Below are positions 17,049-25,846 of a stretch of 64,000 nucleotides of DNA, one piece after another. This DNA comes from Wenzhouxiangella sediminis. GTDB lineage: Bacteria; Pseudomonadota; Gammaproteobacteria; Xanthomonadales; Wenzhouxiangellaceae. The notes under the pieces are model-generated. The model ran no database searches. It was given only the letters and a program-made list of their open reading frames with translations, and was not told the DNA's origin. The position numbers were made by a program, and so were the translations under genes. The stretch covers positions 1 to 64,000 of the forward strand of contig NZ_QUZK01000048.1 of NCBI RefSeq assembly GCF_003410055.1, written 5' to 3'. Every line of letters starts with the position of its first letter. The stretch's first letter is position 1.

Positions 17049-17239
17049 GGTTCCCTGGTTGGCTGGTTGGCTTGTTGGCTCGTTTGCTGGTTCGGCTCGG
17101 AAGACATTGCGGGGCCGCGGTGCGGCGATGTCAGGGCGCTGATTCGCGTGCCCGCACCGTTGACGCGGCCATGCCGCCCACCGTTGGGTGACGATGCCGA
17201 ACCAGCAAACGAGCCAACAAGCGAACCAGCCAACCAGCC
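17049..17239. repeat. Intergenic element with octamer arms and 26-base inverted repeat
   Basis: Octamer-like arms (GGTTGGCT type) flank about 100 bases of unique sequence. Bases 17070-17095 are repeated exactly in inverted orientation at 17197-17222, a perfect 26-base pair, with weaker similarity continuing outward. The inner border of the arm is TTCGGC, as at 19052. It lies between the protease and dcd and is non-coding. Confidence 0.9.
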
Positions 17240-17260
17240 GCTAATCCCGTCCCGAAGTCG

Positions 17261-17269
17261 TGCGATAAT
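17261..17269 (+). promoter_or_regulatory. Extended -10 promoter candidate for dcd
   Basis: TGCGATAAT (TG-n-GATAAT) lies 38 bases before the dcd ATG, just after the repeat element. The same nine bases precede metG at 19173. No -35 match is seen, as is common for extended -10 promoters. Confidence 0.4.
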
Positions 17270-17307
17270 CCGGCGCTCGCACGCCGCAACGTGAGCCGCC
17301 GCCGACG

Positions 17308-17877
17308 ATGAGCATCAAGTCCGACCGCTGGATCCGCACCATGGCCGAGGAGCACGGCATGATCGAGCCCTTCGAGCCCGGACAGGTCCGCCACACCGCC
17401 GAGGGGCGCAAGCTGGTCTCCTACGGCACCTCGAGCTACGGCTACGACGGTCGCTGTGCCAACGAATTCAAGATCTTCACCAACATCAACACGGCCATCG
17501 TCGATCCCAAGTCCTTCGACGAGAAGAGCTTCGTGGATTTCACCGGCGACTGCTGCATCATCCCGCCGAACTCCTTCGCGCTGGCCCGGACGGTCGAGTA
17601 TTTCCGCATTCCCCGCAACGTGCTGACCATCTGCCTGGGCAAGTCCACCTACGCGCGCTGCGGCATCATCGTCAACGTCACCCCGCTCGAACCCGAGTGG
17701 GAGGGACACGTCACCCTGGAGTTCTCCAACACCACGCCCCTGCCCGCCCGCGTCTACGCCAACGAGGGCGTGGCGCAGTTCCTGTTCCTCGAGTCCGACG
17801 AGCCCTGCGAGACCAGCTATGCCGACCGCGCAGGGAAGTACATGGGGCAGCGTGGGGTAACCTTGCCCAAGGCCTGA
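17308..17877 (+). CDS. dcd: dCTP deaminase
   Basis: A 189-residue enzyme that deaminates dCTP to dUTP, feeding dTMP synthesis. Family motifs are intact: [19 protein letters not shown] at the start, [11 protein letters not shown], and the catalytic [10 protein letters not shown]...[14 protein letters not shown] region with the active-site Glu. Length is normal. Its TGA stop forms the first three bases of a TGAAACC heptamer array that fills the gap to the convergent mrp gene. Confidence 0.96.
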   Translation: MSIKSDRWIRTMAEEHGMIEPFEPGQVRHTAEGRKLVSYGTSSYGYDGRCANEFKIFTNINTAIVDPKSFDEKSFVDFTGDCCIIPPNSFALARTVEYFRIPRNVLTICLGKSTYARCGIIVNVTPLEPEWEGHVTLEFSNTTPLPARVYANEGVAQFLFLESDEPCETSYADRAGKYMGQRGVTLPKA

Positions 17878-17902
17878 AACCTGAAACCTGAAACCTGAAA
17901 CC
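17875..17902. repeat. Heptamer array (4 x TGAAACC) spanning two convergent stop codons
   Basis: Four perfect TGAAACC units. The first three bases of the array are the dcd stop codon, and its last base is the first base of the mrp stop codon on the complementary strand. The array therefore fills exactly the intergenic space of a convergent gene pair. Confidence 0.95.
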
Positions 17903-18990
17903 TAATCCGTAATTCGGATTTTCGGCATTCGAACCTTCGACTCGCGCGACTGGGTCGACAGGCGGCCGGCCACGCGGCGGGCGATTTCCCGGAACCGGAT
18001 CGCGGCCGGATGATCCGGCTCGGCGACCACGATCGGGGTGCCGCGGTCGGTCGTGCGCCCCACTTCCGACTCCAGCGGCAGCTGGCCCAGGTTGGGCACG
18101 CCGGCTTCGCGGGCGATGCGCTCGCCGCCGCCGCGGCCGAAAACCGGGTCCTCGTGACCGCAGTTGGAGCAGATGTGCGTGCTCATGTTCTCGATCACGC
18201 CCAGCACCGGCACCTTGACCTTGTTGAACATCGCCACGGCACGACGCACGTCGTCGACGGCCACTTGCTGGGGCGTGGTCACCGTCACCGCCCCGGCCAC
18301 CGGGATGCGCTGCGCCAGGGTGAGCTGGATATCGCCCGTTCCGGGCGGAAGATCGATGACAAGATAATCGAGCCCCTCCCACAGCGTCTCGGAGACCATC
18401 TGTTGCAGGGCCTGGGTCGCCATCGGGCCGCGCCAGATCATCGCCTGGTCGGTGTCGACCAGAACGCCGATGCTCATGACCTGCAGCCCGTGCGCCCGCA
18501 TGGGCAGAATGCGGCGGTTGTCGGTCGTCTTCGGACCGCCCTCCAGGCCCAGCATGCGCGGCTGGCTCGGGCCGTAGATGTCGGCGTCGAGCACGCCGAC
18601 AGTCGCGCCCTCGGCGGCCAGCGCCAGCGCCAGATTCGCGCTCACCGTGGATTTTCCAACGCCGCCCTTGCCCGAGGCGACGGCAATCACGTTGCGCACA
18701 CCCTCGATCGGATCGAGCCCGCCCTGCACGGCGTGCTGGGGAATCTGCCAGTCGACGTCGACGGTCACCTCGTCGACCTCGCCGCCGGCGCGAAGCCGGT
18801 CGGAGACCAGGCCGGCCAACTCGTCCTTCCAGCCGGCGGCCGGATAGGACAGCCGGATATCGACGGCCGCGCGCCGGTCGCGGATGACCACACCGCGTAC
18901 GCCATCACCGAGCGGCCGCCCGGTATTGGGATCCTCGATGGCGGCGACAAGCGACTTGCCTTCCTCGTTGTTCATGCCCTGGGAGCTCAT
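17902..18990 (-). CDS. apbC: Mrp/ApbC family iron-sulfur carrier ATPase
   Basis: A 362-residue P-loop scaffold/carrier for Fe-S cluster assembly. An N-terminal DUF59-like domain (to about 90) is followed by the deviant Walker A SGKGGVGKSTVSANLALAL, a DADIYGPSQPRML switch region, DYLVIDLPPGTGD and the cluster-binding CSNC motif (ICSNCGHEDPVFG). Starts at 18990 (MSSQG) or 18975 (MNNEE) are both plausible. A much longer open frame reads through the upstream repeats and is not used. It is divergent from metG. Confidence 0.92.
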   Translation of the reverse strand: MSSQGMNNEEGKSLVAAIEDPNTGRPLGDGVRGVVIRDRRAAVDIRLSYPAAGWKDELAGLVSDRLRAGGEVDEVTVDVDWQIPQHAVQGGLDPIEGVRNVIAVASGKGGVGKSTVSANLALALAAEGATVGVLDADIYGPSQPRMLGLEGGPKTTDNRRILPMRAHGLQVMSIGVLVDTDQAMIWRGPMATQALQQMVSETLWEGLDYLVIDLPPGTGDIQLTLAQRIPVAGAVTVTTPQQVAVDDVRRAVAMFNKVKVPVLGVIENMSTHICSNCGHEDPVFGRGGGERIAREAGVPNLGQLPLESEVGRTTDRGTPIVVAEPDHPAAIRFREIARRVAGRLSTQSRESKVRMPKIRITD

Positions 18991-19024
18991 CGTCAAAACA
19001 GGACTGATATTGTACCGGTTTGAC

Positions 19025-19161
19025 TGGTTGGCTGGTTGGCTGGTTGGCTGGTTCGGCAAAAGGAACGGCTGTCGGCGGCCGTTTCGCGGCACAGCCGCCC
19101 CGCAGTGCAATCAGTTTGCCGAATCAACCAAAACACCAAAAAACCAACGAACCAAAAAACC
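19025..19161. repeat. Intergenic element with octamer arms (mrp-metG)
   Basis: Four copies of TGGTTGGC-type octamers (19025-19056) face degenerate complementary octamers at 19121-19161. The inner borders TTCGGCAAA (19052-19060) and TTTGCCGAA (19115-19123) are a perfect inverted pair. The 54-base core is GC-rich. The element lies between the divergent mrp and metG genes. Confidence 0.88.
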
Positions 19162-19172
19162 ATCCCAGCGCA

Positions 19173-19181
19173 TGCGATAAT
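19173..19181 (+). promoter_or_regulatory. Extended -10 promoter candidate for metG
   Basis: TGCGATAAT, identical to the sequence before dcd, lies 34 bases upstream of the metG ATG and just downstream of the octamer element. No clear -35 is seen. Confidence 0.4.
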
Positions 19182-19215
19182 TTCAGACTGCCTTCAATCA
19201 ACCCGCGACGACACC

Positions 19216-21252
19216 ATGACCACCCCGCGCCGCATCCTGGTCACCGCCGCCCTGCCCTATGCCAACGGCTCGATCCACATGGGCCACATGCTCGAGTACA
19301 TCCAGACCGACATCTGGGCGAGATTTCAGCGCGCAAAGGGCCATGACGTGGTTTTCGCCTGGGCGGACGACGCCCACGGCACGCCGATCATGCTGCGCGC
19401 CGAAAAGGAAGGCATCACGCCCGAGCAGCTCATCGAGCGCATGCACGCAGAGCACCTCAAGGACTTCGAGGACTTCGCGCTTTCGTTCGACAACTTCTCG
19501 TCGACGCATACCGACACCAACCGCAAGCTGGTCGAGCGCATCTGGTCATCGCTCAAGGATCGCGACGCCGTGCGCACCGAAACGATCGAGCAGTACTACG
19601 ACACCGAACGCGAAATGTTCCTGCCCGACCGTTTCATCAAGGGCAGCTGTCCGCGCTGCGGCGCCGAAGACCAGTACGGAGATTCCTGCGAGGCCTGCGG
19701 CGCCACCTACGACCCGACCGAACTGCTTGATCCGCGGTCGGTCGTTTCCGGCACGACGCCGGTGATGAAGAAGACCGAGCACTACTTCGTCACGCTGTCG
19801 GCCTTCAGCGACAGTCTCAGGGAGTGGATGCGCTCGGGCGCCCTGCAGGACGAAGTCGCCAACAAACTCGACGAGTGGTTCACCGACGGCCTGCGCGACT
19901 GGGACGTCACCCGCGACAAGCCCTACTTCGGCTTCCGGATTCCCAACACGGACGACAAGTTCTTCTACGTCTGGATGGACGCGCCCGTCGGCTACCTGGC
20001 CAGCTTCATGGAGCTGTGCGAACGCCACGACTGGGATTTCGAAGACTGGTTGCGCCCCGGCTCGAACGCCGAAATGCACCACTTCATCGGCAAGGACATC
20101 ATCTACTTTCACTGCCTGTTCTGGCCGGCGATGCTCGAGGGCGCTGGCTTCAAGCGCCCCGACGGGGTCTACGCCCACGGCTTCCTGACCGTCAACGGCA
20201 CCAAGATGTCCAAGTCGCGCGGCACTTTCATCATGGCGCGCACCTGGCTCGAGCACCTGCACCCGGACTACCTGCGCTATTACTTCGCCGCCAAGCTGGG
20301 TTCCGGCCTGGTCGACATCGACCTCAACTTCGAGGACTTCCGCTACCGCGTCAATTCCGACCTGGTCGGCAAACTGGTCAATATCGCCAGCCGCTCGGCC
20401 GGCTTCATCCACAAGCTCGGCGGCGGCAAGCTGGCTTCGGAATTGCCGGACCCCGAGCTGCACCAACGCTTCGTCGGCGAGCACCTGGCGGTGATCGATG
20501 ACTTCGAGAATCGCAACTATCACGCCGCGATCCGGCGCATCATGGCGCTGGCCGACGAGGCCAACGCCTACATCAACGACCGGGAACCGTGGAAGCTGGC
20601 CAAGGAAGCGGGCCGCGAAGAAGAAGTGGTCGCCATCTGCACCCAGGCGCTCAACCTGTTCCGCCTCCTGATGACCTGGCTGTCGCCGGTGATCCCGCTG
20701 ACCGCGGAGAAGGCGGCCGAATTCCTGAACACGCGCCTGGACGACTTCAGCCTGGTGGGCGACCCGCTGCTCGACCACGAGATCCGGAAGTTCAAGCCGC
20801 TCCTCCAGCGCGTCGAGGAGAAACACACGGACGCCCTGATCGAGGCCAGCCGCGAATCGCTGGAAGAGACGGAAGCACCGGCGCGCGCCGGAAACAACAA
20901 GCAAAAGGAAGAAGACGCAAGCAATATGATCCAGTTCGACGACTTCATGAAGGTGGAATTGCGCGTGGCTCGCATCGAGAAGGCCGAAGAGGTCGAGGGC
21001 GCCGACAAGCTCCTGCGGCTGCAGCTCGACCTGGGCGAGATGGGCAATCGGCAGGTCCTGGCCGGCATTCGTGGACACTACGACCCGGCCGACCTGGACG
21101 GCCGCCTGACCATGGTCGTGGCCAACCTCGAGCCGCGCAAGATGCGTTTCGGCGTCTCCGAGGGCATGGTCCTGGCCGCCAGCGGCGAAGACGGCAGGCC
21201 GTTCCTGCTCTCGCCCGACAGCGGGGCGAAGCCCGGAATGCGGATCAAATAA
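19216..21252 (+). CDS. metG: Methionyl-tRNA synthetase
   Basis: A 678-residue class I tRNA synthetase. The HIGH signature reads HMGH (21-24). The zinc-knuckle cysteines lie in CPRCGAEDQYGDSCEACG, the KMSKS loop is intact (GTKMSKSRGTF), and a C-terminal tRNA-binding/dimerisation EMAP-II-like domain occupies the last 110 residues (IQFDDFMKVELRVARI). This is the long MetG1 form of gammaproteobacteria. The ATG at 19216 gives the standard MTTPRRILVTAALPYANG start. Upstream in-frame sequence encodes the repeat element and was excluded. Confidence 0.97.
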   Translation: MTTPRRILVTAALPYANGSIHMGHMLEYIQTDIWARFQRAKGHDVVFAWADDAHGTPIMLRAEKEGITPEQLIERMHAEHLKDFEDFALSFDNFSSTHTDTNRKLVERIWSSLKDRDAVRTETIEQYYDTEREMFLPDRFIKGSCPRCGAEDQYGDSCEACGATYDPTELLDPRSVVSGTTPVMKKTEHYFVTLSAFSDSLREWMRSGALQDEVANKLDEWFTDGLRDWDVTRDKPYFGFRIPNTDDKFFYVWMDAPVGYLASFMELCERHDWDFEDWLRPGSNAEMHHFIGKDIIYFHCLFWPAMLEGAGFKRPDGVYAHGFLTVNGTKMSKSRGTFIMARTWLEHLHPDYLRYYFAAKLGSGLVDIDLNFEDFRYRVNSDLVGKLVNIASRSAGFIHKLGGGKLASELPDPELHQRFVGEHLAVIDDFENRNYHAAIRRIMALADEANAYINDREPWKLAKEAGREEEVVAICTQALNLFRLLMTWLSPVIPLTAEKAAEFLNTRLDDFSLVGDPLLDHEIRKFKPLLQRVEEKHTDALIEASRESLEETEAPARAGNNKQKEEDASNMIQFDDFMKVELRVARIEKAEEVEGADKLLRLQLDLGEMGNRQVLAGIRGHYDPADLDGRLTMVVANLEPRKMRFGVSEGMVLAASGEDGRPFLLSPDSGAKPGMRIK

Positions 21253-21262
21253 CCTTAGAACC

Positions 21263-21410
21263 GGAACCACGGAAGACACGGAGTTCAGGGAATACAGCCG
21301 TCGCCCGAAAGAGTGGAAAAACCGATGAATGCTCAGGGTTTTCGAACACCCAAGTCACATAAAGGATTTTTTCTCGTTTTTTCCGTGCATTCCGTGTCTT
21401 CCGTGGTTCC
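21263..21410. repeat. Intergenic element with a perfect 20-base inverted repeat
   Basis: GGAACCACGGAAGACACGGA at 21263-21282 is exactly inverted at 21391-21410. The 108-base interior has no gene, is less GC-rich than its surroundings and carries poly-T runs. Units of the CACGGAA/TTCCGTG type are seen in intergenic DNA of many environmental bacteria. It separates metG from rnfA. Confidence 0.92.
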
Positions 21411-21426
21411 AAGATTTGCCTGAACA

Positions 21427-22005
21427 ATGGACCTGGTGCTGATCGTCATATCGGCCGCGCTGGTCAACAATTTCGTGCTGGTCCAGTTCCTGGGCCTGTG
21501 CCCCTTCATGGGGGTGTCCAACAGCGTCTCTTCCGCCTTCGGCATGGCCGTGGCAACCGCTTTCGTGCTCACGCTGGCCTCGGTGGCCAGCTTCCTGATC
21601 ACCGAATGGCTGCTCGACCCCCTGGGCCTGGAATACCTCCGGATCATCGCCTTCATCCTGGTCATCGCCGCGCTGGTGCAGATCACCGAGCTCTACATGC
21701 GACACTCGGCGCCGATACTCCACCGCGTCCTCGGCGTCTACCTGCCCCTGATCACCTCGAACTGTGCCGTGCTCGGTGTCGCGCTGCTCAACGTGCGCGA
21801 ACAGCACAGCCTGGTCGAGTCGGCCTTCTACGGATTCGGCGCCGCGCTGGGCTTCGGCATGGTGCTGGTCGTTCTCGCGGCCGCGCGAGAACGCATCGCC
21901 ATGGCCGACGTCCCGGAGAGCTTCCGCGGTGCGCCCATCGGCCTGATTACCGCCGGCCTGATGGCTCTGGCCTTCATGGGCTTCGCCGGCTTCGCGAAGC
22001 TGTAA
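21427..22005 (+). CDS. rnfA: Rnf electron transport complex subunit A
   Basis: A 192-residue membrane subunit with six predicted helices. The signature [19 protein letters not shown] and its partner [16 protein letters not shown] contain the two cysteines thought to hold a membrane-embedded Fe-S centre. With RnfE it forms the core of the ion-pumping ferredoxin:NAD+ oxidoreductase (or the Rsx SoxR-reducing complex). rnfB, normally adjacent, lies 3.3 kb downstream behind four unrelated genes. Confidence 0.96.
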   Translation: MDLVLIVISAALVNNFVLVQFLGLCPFMGVSNSVSSAFGMAVATAFVLTLASVASFLITEWLLDPLGLEYLRIIAFILVIAALVQITELYMRHSAPILHRVLGVYLPLITSNCAVLGVALLNVREQHSLVESAFYGFGAALGFGMVLVVLAAARERIAMADVPESFRGAPIGLITAGLMALAFMGFAGFAKL

Positions 22006-22061
22006 CCGCTGACTGCTAAGATACTGGCATTACCGGTTTGTCCCCCGGGAGGGAATCTGTC

Positions 22062-23390
22062 ATGAGAAGCATCCTGATCGCTATCAGCCTCATCGCGCTG
22101 GCCGCATGCACTTCCGAGACCGACACGAGCATCGACGAAGATGCAACGGCGTCTGATGCGGGTGGCAGCATCACGGCCGAGCAAGCGCCCGAGGAATCGA
22201 CTTCCGGGCAGCAGGAAACCGCGGCGGACGCGGCGGCACCCGCCCGGACCGAGGAGACCCGCGACCGCGAAGCGCCGCACCTGGAGTCGGCGTTTGCCGG
22301 CCAGACCCGCGCGCCGATTCCTGCCGACAGCACGGACTGGTCCATCGAGACGGTCGCCCGCGGCCTGGAGCACCCCTGGGCCATCGAGTTCCTGCCCGAC
22401 GGCGCGGTGCTGGTTACCGAACGTCCCGGCCGCCTGCGCGTGGTCGGCGCCGACGGCAGCGTCTCCGAACCCGTCGAAGGCGTGCCGGCAGTCGACAATC
22501 GCAACCAGGGCGGCCTTCTGGACGTGGCCATCGCACCCGACTTCGAGTCGACCCGCACCCTGTTCCTGAGCTTCTCGGAGCCGCACGACGACGGAACGAA
22601 CAACACCGCCCTCGCTCGCGCTCGCCTGAGCGAAGACCGCACCGCCCTCGAGGACGTCGAGGTCATCTTCAGCCAGCAGCCGGCCGTGGAATCCACCGGC
22701 CATTACGGCTCCCGCATCGTCTTCCAGGACGAGGATACGCTGTGGCTGACCATGGGCGACCGCCAGGGCCACCCCGTTCGCCGGAACGCACAGGACCCGA
22801 CCAACCACATCGGCACCGTGGTTCGCCTGAGCTTCGACGGCTCCGTGCCGCAGGACAATCCGTTCGTGGGCCATGAGGAGAACCGACCGGAGATCTGGTC
22901 TTACGGGCACCGCAACATCCAGGCCGCGGCCAGGGACGCCCAGGGACAGCTCTGGACGGTGGAACACGGCCCGCGCGGCGGCGACGAGCTCAACCGGCCG
23001 GAGCCGGGCAAGAACTACGGCTGGCCGACCATCTCCTACGGCATCGAGTACCGCGGCGGCGACGTCTACGAGGGCCGCACCGAAGCCGAGGGCATGGAAC
23101 AGCCCGTGTACTTCTGGGATCCGGTCATCGCACCCTCCGGCATGGACTTCTACGACGGCGAGGCCTTCGCAGCCTGGCAAGGCGACCTGTTCGTCGGGGG
23201 GCTGCGCAGCCAGCTCGTCTCACGACTGGTCATCGAGGACGCCCGGGTCGTCGGGGAAGAATGGCTGGAGATCGGCAGCCGCGTGCGCGACGTCAAGACC
23301 GGCCCGGACGGCGCGATCTACCTGGTCACCGACCAGCCCGAAGGGCAGGTCCTGCGGATCGTGCCCGGCGGGGCTGAGGCTGAGGGCTGA
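22062..23390 (+). CDS. PQQ-dependent aldose sugar dehydrogenase-like lipoprotein
   Basis: A 442-residue periplasmic enzyme of the soluble-glucose-dehydrogenase/YliI family, a six-bladed propeller that binds PQQ and Ca2+. The lipobox LAAC marks Cys16. A low-complexity acidic/Ala linker runs to about residue 80. Family motifs follow: VARGLEHPWAIEFLPDG, GGLLDVAIAPDF, LWLTMGDR, YGHRNIQ, and EHGPRGGDELNRPEPGKNYGWP. A GGGAGGGA ribosome site precedes the ATG. It lies between rnfA and rnfB. Confidence 0.9.
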   Translation: MRSILIAISLIALAACTSETDTSIDEDATASDAGGSITAEQAPEESTSGQQETAADAAAPARTEETRDREAPHLESAFAGQTRAPIPADSTDWSIETVARGLEHPWAIEFLPDGAVLVTERPGRLRVVGADGSVSEPVEGVPAVDNRNQGGLLDVAIAPDFESTRTLFLSFSEPHDDGTNNTALARARLSEDRTALEDVEVIFSQQPAVESTGHYGSRIVFQDEDTLWLTMGDRQGHPVRRNAQDPTNHIGTVVRLSFDGSVPQDNPFVGHEENRPEIWSYGHRNIQAAARDAQGQLWTVEHGPRGGDELNRPEPGKNYGWPTISYGIEYRGGDVYEGRTEAEGMEQPVYFWDPVIAPSGMDFYDGEAFAAWQGDLFVGGLRSQLVSRLVIEDARVVGEEWLEIGSRVRDVKTGPDGAIYLVTDQPEGQVLRIVPGGAEAEG

Positions 23391-23434
23391 GGTCGAGTCC
23401 CGGACTTCAGGCATCGGACAAAACGGAGGGAATC

Positions 23435-24007
23435 ATGACGCAACGCAGTCCGGTTCTGCGGCAGGCAGAGATCATGCCCGAGGTCGTTCGTTACCAGACC
23501 TGGAGCGTGTTCTTCCTGCTCCTGTTCATGGTGGTGACGATTCCGCTGATGCCGATCGTGCTGCCGCTTGCCTGGTGGCTGACCAAACGCTACTACGAGC
23601 GCCTGGAGATCGTACTGACACGGCGCGACCTGAAGGTCCGCCGGGGCATCCTCAACGTCGAGGAAAAGAGCATCCCGCTGGAGAAGGTGACCGACCTGGC
23701 CCTCTACCAGGGCCCTTTGATGCGCTTGTTCGACCTCAAGGGAATGAAAGTCGAGACGGCCGGGCAATCGTCCGGCGGCGCCCTGGTCTCGGTGGTCGGC
23801 ATTCGCGATGTGGACGACTTCCGTGACGCCGTGCTCAACCAGCGCGACCGCATCAGCGACCAGGATGACGATGACGGGATGCGCCAGGGGGCCAAACCCA
23901 CCGAATCGGGTGCGGCTGCGGCCAGCGGCGAGAGTCTCGCCCTGCTGACGGAAATCCGCGACAGCCTCCAGCGCATCGAGCGAGGGCTGGCCGACCGCGG
24001 CGACTGA
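23435..24007 (+). CDS. bPH_2 (YdbS-like) PH-domain membrane protein
   Basis: A 190-residue protein. Two adjacent membrane helices (VFFLLLFMVVTIPLMPIVLPLAWWL) are followed by a bacterial PH domain (about 65-135) with LTRRDLKVRRGILNVEEKSIPLEKVTDL, then a polar tail with an acidic run (DQDDDD) and a short helix. Single bPH_2 proteins of this type have no assigned function. It is preceded by AACGGAGGG 14-6 bases before the start. The DUF2189 gene follows after 2 bases, so the two are coupled. Confidence 0.82.
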   Translation: MTQRSPVLRQAEIMPEVVRYQTWSVFFLLLFMVVTIPLMPIVLPLAWWLTKRYYERLEIVLTRRDLKVRRGILNVEEKSIPLEKVTDLALYQGPLMRLFDLKGMKVETAGQSSGGALVSVVGIRDVDDFRDAVLNQRDRISDQDDDDGMRQGAKPTESGAAAASGESLALLTEIRDSLQRIERGLADRGD

Positions 24008-24009
24008 CG

Positions 24010-24795
24010 ATGAACGATCCAGGCGAACGTAATTCGCCCGCTCCGGAAGAACTGCCCTTTGCGGCACCGTGCCGCAAATTGCGGGCCTCCGCCCCGTTCG
24101 GATGGCTACGCCTGGGCTGGGCCGACCTGCGAGCCGCGGCGAGACAGAGCCTGTGCTACGGCGCGGTCATGCTGCTGCTGAGCTATTCGATCACCGCCGC
24201 CACCTGGCTGTTCGGCAATATCGGACTGTACCTGGGCCTGGTGTCGGGATTCGTCTTCGTGGGTCCCTGGCTCGCTTTGACGCTCTATTCGATCAGTCGT
24301 CGGCTCGAAGCCGGGCGCCGGGTCAGCCTCGCCCGCAGCATGGGCGACGCGGCCACTGCAGTAGGCAATGCCCTGGTATTTGCCGTGATTCTCACCGTCG
24401 TCTTCCTCGTCTGGGCGCGGGCGGCGACGATGGTGCACGTTTTCTTCCCGCCGACCGAGGACCCGAGCTGGTCCGACCTTGCCCCCTTCCTGGCCGTCGG
24501 CACCGCCGTCGGGGCCGTATTCAGCGCCTTCGTCTTCGCCGCCAGCGCCTTCTCGCTGCCGATGCTGATGGATCGGCGCACGGACACGGTCACGGCGATC
24601 GTGACCTCGGTCAACGCCGTGTTGAGAAACAAGGGGGCGATGGCAGTGTGGGCGGCCATCATCGTCTCGTGCGTGCTCATCGGCGCGGCCACGGCCTGGC
24701 TGGCATTCGTGGTACTGCTGCCGCTGATCGGCCATGCGACCTGGCATGCCTACCGAGCAACGATCGACGCCGGCCAGTGGCCGGCGCTCGAATAA
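24010..24795 (+). CDS. DUF2189 integral membrane protein
   Basis: A 261-residue protein with about six membrane helices. The N-terminal ADLRAAARQSLCYGAVMLLLSY and GFVFVGPWLALTLYSISRRLEAG blocks are typical of DUF2189. The function is unknown. Later segments include VFSAFVFAASAFSLPMLMDR and a final LAFVVLLPLIGHATWHAYR helix. It begins 2 bases after the PH-domain gene. The next gene (cupin) is on the opposite strand and ends 11 bases away. Confidence 0.85.
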   Translation: MNDPGERNSPAPEELPFAAPCRKLRASAPFGWLRLGWADLRAAARQSLCYGAVMLLLSYSITAATWLFGNIGLYLGLVSGFVFVGPWLALTLYSISRRLEAGRRVSLARSMGDAATAVGNALVFAVILTVVFLVWARAATMVHVFFPPTEDPSWSDLAPFLAVGTAVGAVFSAFVFAASAFSLPMLMDRRTDTVTAIVTSVNAVLRNKGAMAVWAAIIVSCVLIGAATAWLAFVVLLPLIGHATWHAYRATIDAGQWPALE

Positions 24796-24806
24796 CCCCG
24801 GGTGGC

Positions 24807-25175
24807 TCAGGAGGCGTCCGCCTTTGTCGCGTGCTCGGTTCCCGGTTCGTGCTCGGGCGGCGAGTAGGTCGTATAGAGCTTCAGCATTCCCGAGCCGGTG
24901 TTCTTGAAATTGTGCCAGGTGCCCGAAGGCACGATGCTGAGATCGCCGGCCTTGACGGACTCCTCCCGGTCTCCGATCTTGGCCGCGCCCTCGCCGTCGA
25001 CGAACCACAGCAGTTGATCGTGACCCTCGTGCACCTCACCGCCGATCTCGCCGCCCTCGGGCACGGCCATGAGGACGACCTGACTCTTCTCACCGGTCCA
25101 GATCACCTTGCGGAACTCGTCGTTGTCGCGCGCGATCTGCACGATGGGCAACGTCGTCTTGTCGGTTTCCTTCAT
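24807..25175 (-). CDS. Cupin-domain protein
   Basis: A 122-residue single-domain cupin. The metal-binding motif GGEIGGEVHEGHDQLLWFVDGEG (residues about 52-74) supplies the usual His and Glu ligands, and GDLSIVPSGTWHNFKNTG supplies the second His. Small cupins of this kind (mannose-6-phosphate isomerase-like) have varied, often unknown roles. It is the only antisense gene between rnfA and rnfB. The substrate cannot be predicted. Confidence 0.85.
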   Translation of the reverse strand: MKETDKTTLPIVQIARDNDEFRKVIWTGEKSQVVLMAVPEGGEIGGEVHEGHDQLLWFVDGEGAAKIGDREESVKAGDLSIVPSGTWHNFKNTGSGMLKLYTTYSPPEHEPGTEHATKADAS

Positions 25176-25288
25176 AGCGTTCGCTCTCCGTCGAAGTTGT
25201 CGCGATTCATTGTCTTACAAAAGACCTGGCCAGGGTTTGTCCCAGATCAACGGCCACACGACCGATCCACTCGCACTATCATGACGCC

Positions 25289-25846
25289 ATGGTCTCCGCG
25301 ATCCTGACCCTGACCGCCCTGGTGCTGGGCATCGGTGCCTTGCTGCTCTGGCTCGGCCGCCGCCTGGCGCCCGACGAAGGCAGCCTGGTCGAGCGGATCA
25401 ACGGGATCCTGCCGCAGACCCAGTGCGCCCAGTGCGGCTATCCCGGATGTCGCCCCTACGCGCAGGCCGTCGCCGATGGCGAGGCCGACATCAACCAGTG
25501 TCCGCCCGGCGGCGAAGACGGCGTGAAGATGCTGGCCGAATTGCTGGGCGTCGAACCCAAGCCGCTCGACGAGACGCGCGGCGAGCACAAGCCGCCCATG
25601 GTGGCCGTCATCGACGAAGACCGCTGCATCGGCTGCACGCTTTGCATCCAGGCCTGCCCGGTCGACGCCATTCTCGGCGCCCAGCGCCAGATGCACACCG
25701 TCATCGAGGCCGAATGCACCGGCTGCGAATTGTGCATCGAACCCTGCCCGGTCGATTGCATCGACCTGGTCGCAAAGGACGAACCCTGGCGCTGGCCGCG
25801 TCCTGATCCGATCCCGCTGAAGGTCCGGGAGGCCGCGCATGGATGA
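25289..25846 (+). CDS. rnfB: Rnf electron transport complex subunit B
   Basis: A 185-residue membrane-anchored ferredoxin-like subunit. An N-terminal helix is followed by the C46-C49-C54-C71 cluster site (CAQCGYPGC...CPPGG), then two [4Fe-4S] sites, C113-116-119-123 ([12 protein letters not shown]) and C143-146-149-153 ([12 protein letters not shown]). It receives electrons from ferredoxin for the membrane core. It overlaps rnfC by 8 bases. Confidence 0.96.
   Translation: MVSAILTLTALVLGIGALLLWLGRRLAPDEGSLVERINGILPQTQCAQCGYPGCRPYAQAVADGEADINQCPPGGEDGVKMLAELLGVEPKPLDETRGEHKPPMVAVIDEDRCIGCTLCIQACPVDAILGAQRQMHTVIEAECTGCELCIEPCPVDCIDLVAKDEPWRWPRPDPIPLKVREAAHG

Noticed and set aside
19546-21279. 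577-codon minus-strand open frame opposite metG
   Set aside because: Exact antisense of a well-supported tRNA synthetase; no family features.
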